Part shown: positions 24,538-32,326 of the stretch, one piece after another
How the letters are laid out: each line of letters starts with the position of its first letter
Numbering within the stretch: the first letter of the stretch is position 1
Origin: a candidate division TM6 bacterium UASB340
GTDB taxonomy: Bacteria; Babelota; Babeliae; Babelales; UASB340
Assembly: GCA_001468925.1 (NCBI GenBank)
Contig: LDIX01000001.1
Span: forward strand, 58,477-91,733
Reading direction: 5' to 3'
DNA length: 33,257 bases
The notes under the pieces: model-generated
Seen by the model: only the letters and a program-made list of their open reading frames with translations
What the model was told of the DNA's origin: nothing
Database searches by the model: none
Translations under genes and position numbers: made by a program

Positions 24538-25623
24538 TTAATTATATCTTATTTTAATGTAAAACTTTCTATCCACTTGTATTTCTAAAGTTGGTTTATC
24601 GCCAGATCTATCTGAACTAAAATCTCTATCTATTATCTGTTCCCCATTAACTGTTTTACCCAATTTTATAGTTCCATTAGATGTTTTTTTATATTCAACA
24701 TTTCCCTTATTAAGTTTATTAAAATCTTTTTCTTTTTGCCCATTCTGACCACTTTTTTCGTAAACCTTCGACGGACCTTTTTGTTTTTTTATTTCAGTTG
24801 CTCTATCCAAAATCTCATCCAGATCAGGATTATTGTTTTTAATTTTATATTTATCTTGTGCTTTTTTATCATCAGTCTTTTTTGTATTATCTGAAGTCTT
24901 TGTGCCGGTTTTATTATTTTCAGCGACTTTAGGCAGTTGCTTCTTATCTTCCTGCTTTTTTTTCTTATCAAAAAGACCTAAGGATTTTGCTAAGCCAAAA
25001 AGGGTTACTCCTGCGGAAACAATTGTTTCAATTATTGGTTCAGCTTTATCTCCAGCAGTCATAAAAATTTGATCCATATTGTGTATTAAAATTGGATTTT
25101 CAGCTGAATCACATACAAAATAACAATGTGGTTCTTCAAGAGATAATTCATACACTTCTATATCAACATCAGAATTTTCTTTTATTATTTTATCTATAGA
25201 TATTTCATTTAAGTTCACATCTAAAAGTTTATCTTCTAAAGATAAATCCACACAATTAGTCCATGATTTTGTTTTTGAATTATAAAATTGCGATTCAGAA
25301 TCAATTAACAATTGCCCATTATTCGAATTATTTAAAGATGTTTCAAGTAAAATTAAGTTATAATTTATTAATTCTCTTTTTTTTATCTCTTTTGAAATAG
25401 CTTTTATTTTTGTATTTACAAATTCAAATAAACCATCTTCTCTTTCTTTTACACTTAAAATTTGATCTTCAATACTTATATCTTGAATTTTTTTAACACT
25501 AATTGGAGTTGTACCTAAAACAACTAATGTGTCTTTTGGTAACCCAGAAAAAATTGTTTGATAAAATAGATTTAGAAATAAAAACAAAATTACTTGAACA
25601 GATATTATTTTTCGATGTTTCAT
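24538..25623 (-). CDS. secreted polymorphic toxin A: signal peptide, degenerate Hint domain, Lys-rich linker, C-terminal toxin domain
   Basis: 361 aa from the ATG at 25623, which has AGGAAAAG just upstream (an in-frame TTG 14 codons earlier is less likely). Same design as toxin B: signal peptide (VILFLFLNLFYQTIFSG), PT-Hint-like domain (VKKIQDISIEDQILSV ... HCYFVCDSAENPILIHN), hydrophobic ETIVSAGVTLFGLAKSLGLF, Lys-rich linker, tip KGPSKVYEKSGQNGQKEKDF to KPTLEIQVDRKFYIKIRYN. Hint block B reads IDSESQF instead of TxxHPF, and no Cys starts the domain, so self-cleavage is doubtful. The tip differs from that of toxin B at roughly a third of positions. First gene of the leftward island. Confidence 0.8.
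   Translation of the reverse strand: MKHRKIISVQVILFLFLNLFYQTIFSGLPKDTLVVLGTTPISVKKIQDISIEDQILSVKEREDGLFEFVNTKIKAISKEIKKRELINYNLILLETSLNNSNNGQLLIDSESQFYNSKTKSWTNCVDLSLEDKLLDVNLNEISIDKIIKENSDVDIEVYELSLEEPHCYFVCDSAENPILIHNMDQIFMTAGDKAEPIIETIVSAGVTLFGLAKSLGLFDKKKKQEDKKQLPKVAENNKTGTKTSDNTKKTDDKKAQDKYKIKNNNPDLDEILDRATEIKKQKGPSKVYEKSGQNGQKEKDFNKLNKGNVEYKKTSNGTIKLGKTVNGEQIIDRDFSSDRSGDKPTLEIQVDRKFYIKIRYN
24909..24987. repeat. 79-bp block identical to 23348-23426
   Basis: Copy in the toxin A gene of the linker block described at 23348. Confidence 0.9.
25400..25503. repeat. 104-bp block identical to 23833-23936
   Basis: Copy in the toxin A gene of the Hint-domain block described at 23833. Confidence 0.92.
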
Positions 25624-25899
25624 ACTTTTCCTAATCTCGATGAAGTGTGATTTTTCATACCACAAATTACTACACTCTGTTCAAACTTTTTTAATTTTAA
25701 TTTTTTTACAGTAACAACTCCTTAAAATTTAATATCAAATCAAATTTACAAACTCTTAGTAAGTTACATAGAATTAAATAAAATGCAAGTAATTTTAAAA
25801 TAAAATTATAATTCTAATAGAATCTATTTTATAAAACCAATTCTATTAATTAGTTCAAAAAAATAGGTATAGAAGAATTAGACATAAAATAAAGACTAG

Positions 25900-25920
25900 A
25901 TCCCCGATCAAGTCGGGGAT
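25900..25920. repeat. GC-rich palindrome (REP-like hairpin)
   Basis: Perfect 8-bp inverted repeat ATCCCCGA / TCGGGGAT with loop TCAAG, in a background of nearly pure A/T. The motif GATCCCCG...CGGGGATGAC is common as a dispersed palindromic repeat in several bacterial groups. Confidence 0.8.
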
Positions 25921-25934
25921 GACAAGAGCCTGCG

Positions 25935-25962
25935 GCGCGCTTAATTCTTGGGTTAAGCACGC
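25935..25962. repeat. second GC-rich imperfect hairpin next to the palindrome
   Basis: GCGCGCTTAA pairs with TTAAGCACGC (one mismatch, 10-bp stem) around TTCTTGGG. With the palindrome at 25900 it forms one GC-rich block of about 65 bp just inside the right direct repeat. The rest of the 25624-25994 gap is AT-rich with no gene. Confidence 0.7.
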
Positions 25963-25994
25963 AAATGCTTTTTGGCAATAATTTACAGAATTGG

Positions 25995-26095
25995 TATAAA
26001 TATCTTTTTTTAAAAAACATTAAAAGCCCCTTCTATAAAATTATTATAAAAAATTTTATCATAAAATATATTTTTTGCTTGCGACTTGTTAAGAT
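25995..26095. repeat. 101-bp direct repeat, right copy (DR-R) flanking the toxin island
   Basis: Matches 18942-19042 with a single substitution. On its right it continues into the upstream region of the small membrane protein gene (26138), on its left into the GC-rich hairpins. Removing everything from the end of one copy to the end of the other would leave the BatE-like gene and the small membrane protein as a divergent pair around one repeat copy. Confidence 0.95.
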
Positions 26096-26105
26096 GAATA
26101 ACACT

Positions 26106-26111
26106 TATAAT
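26106..26111 (+). promoter_or_regulatory. candidate -10 box of the small membrane protein gene
   Basis: A perfect TATAAT 27 nt before the TTG start and 15 nt upstream of the Shine-Dalgarno sequence. The only TTG-like -35 (TTGTTA, 26086-26091) gives a short 14-bp spacer, so the -35 is uncertain. Confidence 0.4.
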
Positions 26112-26137
26112 GTAAAATATCTACAGGAGATTTAATC

Positions 26138-26305
26138 TTGGATAATATTATATACATAATACTGTTTTTAGGACTATTATTTTTGTTAAAAATAATAGTA
26201 TTTCCGGTTTTAGGCCTAATATTTTCAACATTACGCACGGCATTTTTTATTTCAATAATAATTGTACTTTTAGCAGTACTTGGCGTTGCACTTCTGTTTG
26301 GGTAA
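26138..26305 (+). CDS. small membrane protein, function unknown
   Basis: 55 aa from TTG at 26138, with AGGAG 7-8 nt upstream. Almost wholly hydrophobic: first segment (NIIYIILFLGLLFLL, one Lys, IIVFPVLGLIF), a short STLRT turn, then a second segment (FFISIIIVLLAVLGVALLFG), so probably a two-helix hairpin protein. It is the rightward neighbour of the right direct repeat and is convergent with the 289-aa membrane protein. Support: the strong ribosome-binding site, a stop-free hydrophobic frame and good codon appearance. The family is not recognised. Confidence 0.65.
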   Translation: MDNIIYIILFLGLLFLLKIIVFPVLGLIFSTLRTAFFISIIIVLLAVLGVALLFG

Positions 26306-26331
26306 ATTGCATACAAATACATATTCAAAAA

Positions 26332-27198
26332 TTAATCTTCTATGATTAAAACACTATTGGAATAGTTTTTATTTTTTCTAAAAAAATAGAATGTATAAAT
26401 AAAAGTTAAAACTAAGTAATTTATAAAAAATCTGGAAATTTTAATTAAAAAAATTTGTAAATATAAATAAAAATCAAATCTATTTAACAAAGTTAATAAA
26501 TTTTTTATTAAAGCCCACGTTCCCAAAGTTCTATCAATATTAAAATCGATAAAAAAAAGATCGAATATATATTTGTGTACAAAATTTAATATCAGGCCAA
26601 GAACAATTGTTATAATAAAAAACGGAAAATTATATAGCCAAAAATTTGTAGCATTTTCTATAGATAAAAAAATCTCTCTTTTTTTAAAATTGGACTCAAG
26701 CCAATAAAATAAAGTTACTATCTCTAAAAATCTTATTATCAATTTTATAAACCAATGGATATTGGGAAATGAAGTAACACCAAAAACAGATAGCATAAAA
26801 AGTATTATTTGAACGAGTGCAGTTGTTACAAAAACAATCTGAAAATATTTTTTAAAATAAATATTAAAAATATGCCGGTTAAATTTTTTATTTTTTAAAA
26901 GCACAGATATGAAATATAAGCTGTTTAATAAATACCAAAAAGAAAACAAAACTATATAAAAAAAAGCAGCACAATAAGAAACATTTTTTAACGGTAAAGT
27001 AAATGATAAGACAAAATCATTACAATATTTTCCGGCAATAATAAAAATTAAAAAATCCAAAATAACCACCCAACTAAAATATTTTAAAAATGTTTTAGTT
27101 GAAGATAAATAATTTAAAAAAAATTTATTAAAAAAATAAAAAATATTTTCTTTATTAAAAACAGATAAAGAATTTTTCCAACATTCAAATAGATGCAT
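26332..27198 (-). CDS. polytopic membrane protein, function unknown
   Basis: 288 aa with about six hydrophobic segments and no motif I recognise. It begins HLFECWKNSLSVFNKENIFY, resembling the start of the gene immediately upstream (FGELFIKWKESLSFYRKDSFK), so the two look like tandem paralogs. The upstream stop codon ends 3 nt before its ATG at 27198; an in-frame TTG just before would abut the stop. Aromatic and Lys/Asn richness reflects the AT-rich genome. It may form a pair of subunits or a duplicated transporter-like protein (inference). Confidence 0.65.
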   Translation of the reverse strand: MHLFECWKNSLSVFNKENIFYFFNKFFLNYLSSTKTFLKYFSWVVILDFLIFIIAGKYCNDFVLSFTLPLKNVSYCAAFFYIVLFSFWYLLNSLYFISVLLKNKKFNRHIFNIYFKKYFQIVFVTTALVQIILFMLSVFGVTSFPNIHWFIKLIIRFLEIVTLFYWLESNFKKREIFLSIENATNFWLYNFPFFIITIVLGLILNFVHKYIFDLFFIDFNIDRTLGTWALIKNLLTLLNRFDFYLYLQIFLIKISRFFINYLVLTFIYTFYFFRKNKNYSNSVLIIED

Positions 27199-27201
27199 CA
27201 A

Positions 27202-28053
27202 TCAGTTTTCTTTATAAAAAAAATTGTAATATTTATGTCTTAAAATTGTATAATAATTTGCTATAAAAGATATTGTAAGTAAATAGCTAACTATGTACAA
27301 AATTAAATATATTAAAGCAAAAACTATAGCCGCCATGTAAAAACTGGAAATCCAAAAACTTTTTACATAACCGGCAATAAAATCTCTTATTCTTCCAGTC
27401 ATAAAAGAAAATAAACCAAAAAACATTGTAACCGGTAAAAAATAAATAAATACTTTAATTGCTTTTACAAAAGATGAAAAAATTGAAACAAATTTTTGAT
27501 GTGAATCTAAAAATAAAAATATATTAAAAGAAATAACAACACCAAATATGTTAGAAAAAAATAAATATTTTGAACTTGTAACAATTAACAAAAAATTTTC
27601 TTTAAGTAAAGGATCGCTTCTAAAACTGAACAATAATAAAAATGCGATAACCAATATAAAAAATATAAAAACACTAAAAAATATAATTATTTTAGATATA
27701 TATTTTTTTAAATATTCAAAATCTTTACTTTCACCGGAAGCCCGAAGCAATAAATATGGCATAGCGCCAATCATAAATAATAAAAAAATAGAAATCAAAA
27801 GAACAGGCGTAAACAAGAATAAAAAGAAGAAATTTTTAGCAGTTTTATCAACAATCAAACTGGATAATGGCAAAAGAGAATAAAATAAAGCCATAAAAAA
27901 TCCGGTCAAAAGTGGCATCCACCAGAATTTTTTTATAAAAATCACAATTGCTTTATACAAATTATTTACACTAGCTAGCAAAAAAAGCTTAAAACTATCT
28001 TTTCTATAAAAACTTAAAGACTCTTTCCATTTAATAAATAACTCACCAAACAT
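27202..28053 (-). CDS. polytopic membrane protein, paralog of the downstream gene
   Basis: 283 aa with about six hydrophobic stretches (for example LLTGFFMALFYSLLPLSSLI, KIIIFFSVFIFFILVIAFLL, MAAIVFALIYLILYIVSYLL). The N-terminal WKESLSFYRKD motif and general layout match the next gene. The start ATG at 28053 lies next to GGGGTGCATT. Divergent from topA across about 220 nt. No family recognised. Confidence 0.65.
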   Translation of the reverse strand: MFGELFIKWKESLSFYRKDSFKLFLLASVNNLYKAIVIFIKKFWWMPLLTGFFMALFYSLLPLSSLIVDKTAKNFFFLFLFTPVLLISIFLLFMIGAMPYLLLRASGESKDFEYLKKYISKIIIFFSVFIFFILVIAFLLLFSFRSDPLLKENFLLIVTSSKYLFFSNIFGVVISFNIFLFLDSHQKFVSIFSSFVKAIKVFIYFLPVTMFFGLFSFMTGRIRDFIAGYVKSFWISSFYMAAIVFALIYLILYIVSYLLTISFIANYYTILRHKYYNFFYKEN

Positions 28054-28139
28054 AATGCACCCCTTTATTTATATGGTTAAATTTAATATGCAGATTATAG
28101 CAATCAAACAGTTTATGGCAATACCAAAAAACAGAATTC

Positions 28140-28169
28140 TTGACATATAGAAATTTTTTCAACTAAAAT
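28140..28169 (+). promoter_or_regulatory. candidate promoter of topA
   Basis: Perfect -35 TTGACA (28140-28145), 18-bp spacer, TAAAAT (28164-28169). A second TTGACA at 28216-28221 has only a poor -10. The 28054-28272 gap holds no gene that I can see. Confidence 0.55.
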
Positions 28170-28272
28170 TAATAATAAAAAATAGGCTAAATAGTAAATA
28201 TTAAGTTTGACTAATTTGACAAATAAAATATTTACTAGTAAAAGTTCTTTTGGGTGGGAAAGGGGATTTTTC

Positions 28273-30549
28273 ATGGGAATTAAAAAGAAAAATACAAAGA
28301 ATATGAATTATGACACAAAATTATTAATCGTAGAGTCTCCTGCAAAAATAAAAACTATCTCTAAGTTTTTAGGATCTGATTTTAAAATTATGTCCACATT
28401 TGGGCATGTTAAAGATTTACCACCTAAAAAGTTGGGAATTTCTCGTGATGAAAAAGATAATCATATAGAATTGGAATATGTGCCTATAAAAGACAAAGCC
28501 AAAACTATTGCTGAAATTTGCAAACAAGCAAGTAGATCAGGTGAAGTATACTTGGCTTCCGACCCTGATAGAGAGGGAGAAATTATTTCTTGGCATATAG
28601 GACAAGAAATAGCAAAAGTCTTTAGCGACAAATCCAAAATTTATCGAATAACATTTAACGAAATAACAAAACCTGCAATTTTGGCCGCTATCGATGACAA
28701 ATCTACCGTAAATATGAAAATGGTCAGAGCACAACAGGCTCGAAGAATTTTAGATCGTTGGGTAGGTTATGAAGTATCTCCAATATTATGGAAAAAATTA
28801 TCCAAGGGTTTATCTGCCGGTAGAGTACAATCTGTCGCCCTACTTTTAATTTGCAATAGAGAAGAAGAAATTTTAAATTTTAAACCCGAAGAATATTGGA
28901 CTATAACCGGAAAGTTTAAATTTCAAGATTCAACAATAGATGCCGAACTTTTTAAAATTAAAAATAAAGAATTTAAATTAAGTAACAAAGAAATTGTTGA
29001 TAAAACGGTTGCATTAATAAAAAAAGAAAATTATAAAATTCAAAAAATTACTGAGCAGAAAAAAGCCAGAAATCCACTCGCTCCATTTATGACAAGTACA
29101 TTACAACAGGACGCTTACAATAAATTAGGTTTTTCCGTTGAAAAAACCATGATGATCGCTCAAAAATTATATGAAGGTTTGCCATTATCCGATCCGGATA
29201 AACCTGAAGCGTTAATTACTTACATGCGTACCGACTCTTTAAGATTATCCGATACCGCATTAAATAGCTCAAGAGATTATATTTCGCAAAAATTTGGCTC
29301 TGATTATTTACCAAAAGAAGCGAATATTTATTCTAAAAAAGGTGCCCAGGATGCACACGAAGCCATAAGACCGATTAATGTTGAAATTACACCACAAAAA
29401 GTCTCTCAATATTTATCTAAAGATCATGCAAAATTGTACGGTCTTATTTGGCAGAGATTTGTTGCATGCCAAATGAATCCGGCTCAATATTTTCAACGCC
29501 AAGTCTTAATAGACGGTGGCGATTATCTATTTAAAGCAACCGGATCAACATTGGTATTTGATGGCTTTTTAAAAGTTTATCAAGCAAAAAGTCCTGAAGA
29601 TGACGAATTAACAATTCCAAAAGGAATAAAAGAAAGCGATAGTTTATCCCTTGAAAAGTTAGATCCTAAGCAACATTTTACAAAACCTGCACCAAGATAT
29701 AATGAAAGCTCTTTAGTAAAAGAATTGGAAAAACAAGGTGTAGGAAGACCAAGTACATATGCTACGATAATTTCTACAATCCAGAAAAGAAAATATGTTG
29801 ATAAAGATCAGAAAAGATTTGTTCCTACAGAACTTGGAAAAGCTGTTATAAAAATGTTGGTAGAACATCTACCGGATATTATTAACGTATCTTTTACAGC
29901 AAAAATGGAAGAAGATCTTGATAAAATAGCTGAGGGCAAAATTAAAAGAGATGATGTATTAAACGAATTTTACGAACCGTTTAAAAAAGATCTTGCTACT
30001 TGGCTTGGAAAAGATACTAAAAAAGAAGCTTTGAAAACAAATATTAAATGTCCTGAATGTGGCGAACTACTGGTCATAAGATTTGGAAAAGCCGGAGAAT
30101 TTTTAGGTTGTTCAAAATTTCCGACATGCAATTTCACATCGCAATTTAAAAAAGATGAACAAGGAAATATTGAGCTTGTAAAAACTGAAGAACCGTCAAA
30201 ATCCGATATTAAATGTCCTAATTGCGGTAAAAACTTAGTTCAAAAAATAGGACGTTTTGGTCCATTTTATGCCTGTCCGGGATATCCTGAATGTAAATAT
30301 ATCCATCAAGAAGCTTTGACTATGGCATGTCCCGAATGTAAAGGTAAAATCGTAAAACGAGTAAGTAAGCGTGGCGCTTTTTGGGGTTGCTCAAATTATC
30401 CAAAATGTAAATTCGTAATTCCGGGCGATGTTAAAGAAGAAAAATGTCCAAAATGTAAAAGCCCATATCTTTTAAAACGAAAAGATAAAGAAGGTAATAT
30501 TACTTTAAGTTGCCCAAATAAAGAATGCGATTTTACAAAGCAAGAGTAA
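28273..30549 (+). CDS. topA: DNA topoisomerase I
   Basis: Type IA topoisomerase that relaxes negative supercoils, the counterpart of gyrase. The ATG at 28273 is chosen because AGGGGA stands 6-7 nt upstream; earlier in-frame TTG starts lack support. Visible: Toprim LLIVESPAKIKTISKFLG, LASDPDREGEIISWHI, the active-site Tyr in ITYMRTDSLRLSD, DAHEAIRP, and EKQGVGRPSTYATIISTIQ. The C-terminus has four C4 zinc-ribbon modules (CPECGELL, CPNCGKNL, CPECKGKI, CPKCKSPY), one more than E. coli. 758 aa. It converges with the OPT gene, leaving 2 nt. Confidence 0.96.
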   Translation: MGIKKKNTKNMNYDTKLLIVESPAKIKTISKFLGSDFKIMSTFGHVKDLPPKKLGISRDEKDNHIELEYVPIKDKAKTIAEICKQASRSGEVYLASDPDREGEIISWHIGQEIAKVFSDKSKIYRITFNEITKPAILAAIDDKSTVNMKMVRAQQARRILDRWVGYEVSPILWKKLSKGLSAGRVQSVALLLICNREEEILNFKPEEYWTITGKFKFQDSTIDAELFKIKNKEFKLSNKEIVDKTVALIKKENYKIQKITEQKKARNPLAPFMTSTLQQDAYNKLGFSVEKTMMIAQKLYEGLPLSDPDKPEALITYMRTDSLRLSDTALNSSRDYISQKFGSDYLPKEANIYSKKGAQDAHEAIRPINVEITPQKVSQYLSKDHAKLYGLIWQRFVACQMNPAQYFQRQVLIDGGDYLFKATGSTLVFDGFLKVYQAKSPEDDELTIPKGIKESDSLSLEKLDPKQHFTKPAPRYNESSLVKELEKQGVGRPSTYATIISTIQKRKYVDKDQKRFVPTELGKAVIKMLVEHLPDIINVSFTAKMEEDLDKIAEGKIKRDDVLNEFYEPFKKDLATWLGKDTKKEALKTNIKCPECGELLVIRFGKAGEFLGCSKFPTCNFTSQFKKDEQGNIELVKTEEPSKSDIKCPNCGKNLVQKIGRFGPFYACPGYPECKYIHQEALTMACPECKGKIVKRVSKRGAFWGCSNYPKCKFVIPGDVKEEKCPKCKSPYLLKRKDKEGNITLSCPNKECDFTKQE

Positions 30550-30551
30550 AT

Positions 30552-32180
30552 TTAAAAAAATCTGAGCAAAATTGATATTAAAATCCAAATGGATTCGCCG
30601 GCAAAAACACCGGACCATAAAGAATACTTACTCTCTTTATTTTTTGTAAAATACGAAAACACAGCACCAATTAAAAGACCGATAACTAAATTATTTGGCA
30701 TTAAAATACCACCAAAAACCATTGTAGGACTTATTTTAAATCTTTTTAATATCAGGCCATAAATAAATCCCAATAATAAAATTTTAATATCAAAATTTAA
30801 CGATTGAATTAAAAGAGCCCTACTTTTACCTCTTTGTGCAAATAATTCAGGTGAACCAATTTGAAATGTAGAAAATAAAAGCCAAAGAAATAATCCTATG
30901 GATATTGCAGTAAAAAACAAACCTATCCACTGATATTTTTTAATCTTTTTAAATTCTATTCCGGAAAGCTGCCCTACTTTGTAATCAAATAATAAATCAG
31001 AAGCAACGGCTGCACACACGTTAAAAAACACAACCAATAATGTAATTTGTAAATAATCAAGTTTAAAAATAAGCATCATGGGAAGCATTACAAAAGTTGC
31101 AAATCGACCAAAAGTAACAAGCCCAATTTTACCGCCGATATAAACCAATTGATATGTTGCCAAAACTACAAAAATCAAAAGTAAAATTTGACTAAAAAAA
31201 CTAAATTTAAAATATGTTAAAAATGCAAAACTCAAAAATAAAGTAATTATTAATTCAATATCAAGAAAATATTTAAAATTATTTTTTAAATTTTTATTTT
31301 TAATTAAATTAAAATCTAAATTAAAGTTCTTAATTTTAGACCAAATTAATTTTGGTAGTCCGGTCAAACCCAATAAAAACTCAGAAACAACCAATCCTGA
31401 TGCAAATGCAGTGACAAAATCTTCAAAATTAAAAACATCAAAAAACTTAAATGGCAAATATAAAGAATGATTGTTTAACGGCAATAATATTAGATATTTT
31501 GAAAGTAACCCCACAAATAAGGGTAAAACTATACTCATGCCGGAAATATAGCCAATAGCTAGCAACATAGGCATAGTGGCAATAGCAAACTCTTTTCCAA
31601 ATAAAGATGGAAACAGGTAGAAATTTTTGGGTAAAAAACCTTTAAATCTAAGAAAACCGTCACGAAAAAAACAAATAATCCAACTGGAAGAAAATCCCCA
31701 AAAAAGCTGTTTCGCTTGCTTACCATGTGATTGAGAGGTAATAATTTCATAAATTAGCTTACTAACCGGAAACGATAATTTTTCTTTAACTAAAAGCTTA
31801 TCGGCAAAAAGATGTGCCAACCAAATACCAAAACCACCGGCAGCAATACACAGAAAAAAAATAAAGACAAAAAAAGATATTGGATTATTAATCAAATTAT
31901 CAAATAATTGTTTGTCTAAAAAATACAGTGTGGGTAATGAAAAACCAATACCGACACCAACAATTCCGCCTACAGAACCAATAGTTTGTATTATTGCTAA
32001 ATTTTTTATTTTATTTGATTCGGAATCTTTTCTTTTTCTTAATTTTAAAACAATCGAACTTGCAAGAACTATTGCAGGAGCAATCCATGGGCCAACCATT
32101 GTTGCCATAGAAATATAAGACAAACTTGCCGCAGCTAAAATTGTTGATATTATACCCAAAACCAAAACAATAAGAGTCAT
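30552..32180 (-). CDS. OPT-family (oligopeptide) transporter-like membrane protein
   Basis: 542 aa with about 12-14 hydrophobic segments. The stretch LSFPVSKLIYEIITSQSHG after a membrane helix matches the conserved LPFP...A.E region of OPT/YSL transporters, and there are paired Gly-rich membrane motifs (IQTIGSVGGIVGVGIG, CIAAGGFGIWLAH). OPT proteins import oligopeptides or metal chelates by proton symport, which would suit a bacterium feeding on host peptides. It is shorter than typical bacterial OPT proteins (about 600-700 aa). The family call is moderate; the substrate is unknown. Confidence 0.65.
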   Translation of the reverse strand: MTLIVLVLGIISTILAAASLSYISMATMVGPWIAPAIVLASSIVLKLRKRKDSESNKIKNLAIIQTIGSVGGIVGVGIGFSLPTLYFLDKQLFDNLINNPISFFVFIFFLCIAAGGFGIWLAHLFADKLLVKEKLSFPVSKLIYEIITSQSHGKQAKQLFWGFSSSWIICFFRDGFLRFKGFLPKNFYLFPSLFGKEFAIATMPMLLAIGYISGMSIVLPLFVGLLSKYLILLPLNNHSLYLPFKFFDVFNFEDFVTAFASGLVVSEFLLGLTGLPKLIWSKIKNFNLDFNLIKNKNLKNNFKYFLDIELIITLFLSFAFLTYFKFSFFSQILLLIFVVLATYQLVYIGGKIGLVTFGRFATFVMLPMMLIFKLDYLQITLLVVFFNVCAAVASDLLFDYKVGQLSGIEFKKIKKYQWIGLFFTAISIGLFLWLLFSTFQIGSPELFAQRGKSRALLIQSLNFDIKILLLGFIYGLILKRFKISPTMVFGGILMPNNLVIGLLIGAVFSYFTKNKESKYSLWSGVFAGESIWILISILLRFF

Positions 32181-32256
32181 GAATTCTCCAAAATTAAATT
32201 AAAAATGCATTTTTTTAATAAAAATAACATTTTTTTACATTTTTTAAAGATTTTTC

Positions 32257-32285
32257 TTGATTTTCGCAATAAAATAATTTACTAT
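32257..32285 (+). promoter_or_regulatory. candidate promoter of the coiled-coil protein gene
   Basis: TTGATT (32257-32262), 17-bp spacer, TACTAT (32280-32285), 42 nt before the ATG. A three-codon reading frame (ATG AAA GTA TAA, 32312-32323) lies between it and the gene start, possibly trivial. Confidence 0.45.
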
Positions 32286-32326
32286 TTGTATTAGAGGGTT
32301 GTTGGTTTTATATGAAAGTATAAGTC

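Larger units (their letters stand above)
25850..26020 (-). pseudogene. orphan duplicated gene start (5' end of the BatE-like gene) fused to unrelated sequence
   Basis: The right copy of the 101-bp repeat carries the Shine-Dalgarno sequence, ATG and first codons (MFFKKRYLY) of the BatE-like gene. Beyond the repeat the frame continues for 47 more codons through GC-rich hairpins to a stop (56 codons in all). The downstream part (CHPRLDRGSS) is what REP-like repeats give when translated, so it is not credible as a protein. Its interest is as a duplicated expression signal reading into the island. Confidence 0.6.

Noticed and set aside
27548-27883. 111-codon plus-strand frame
   Set aside because: It is antisense to a hydrophobic membrane-protein gene, where T-rich codons read as Lys/Asn on the other strand.
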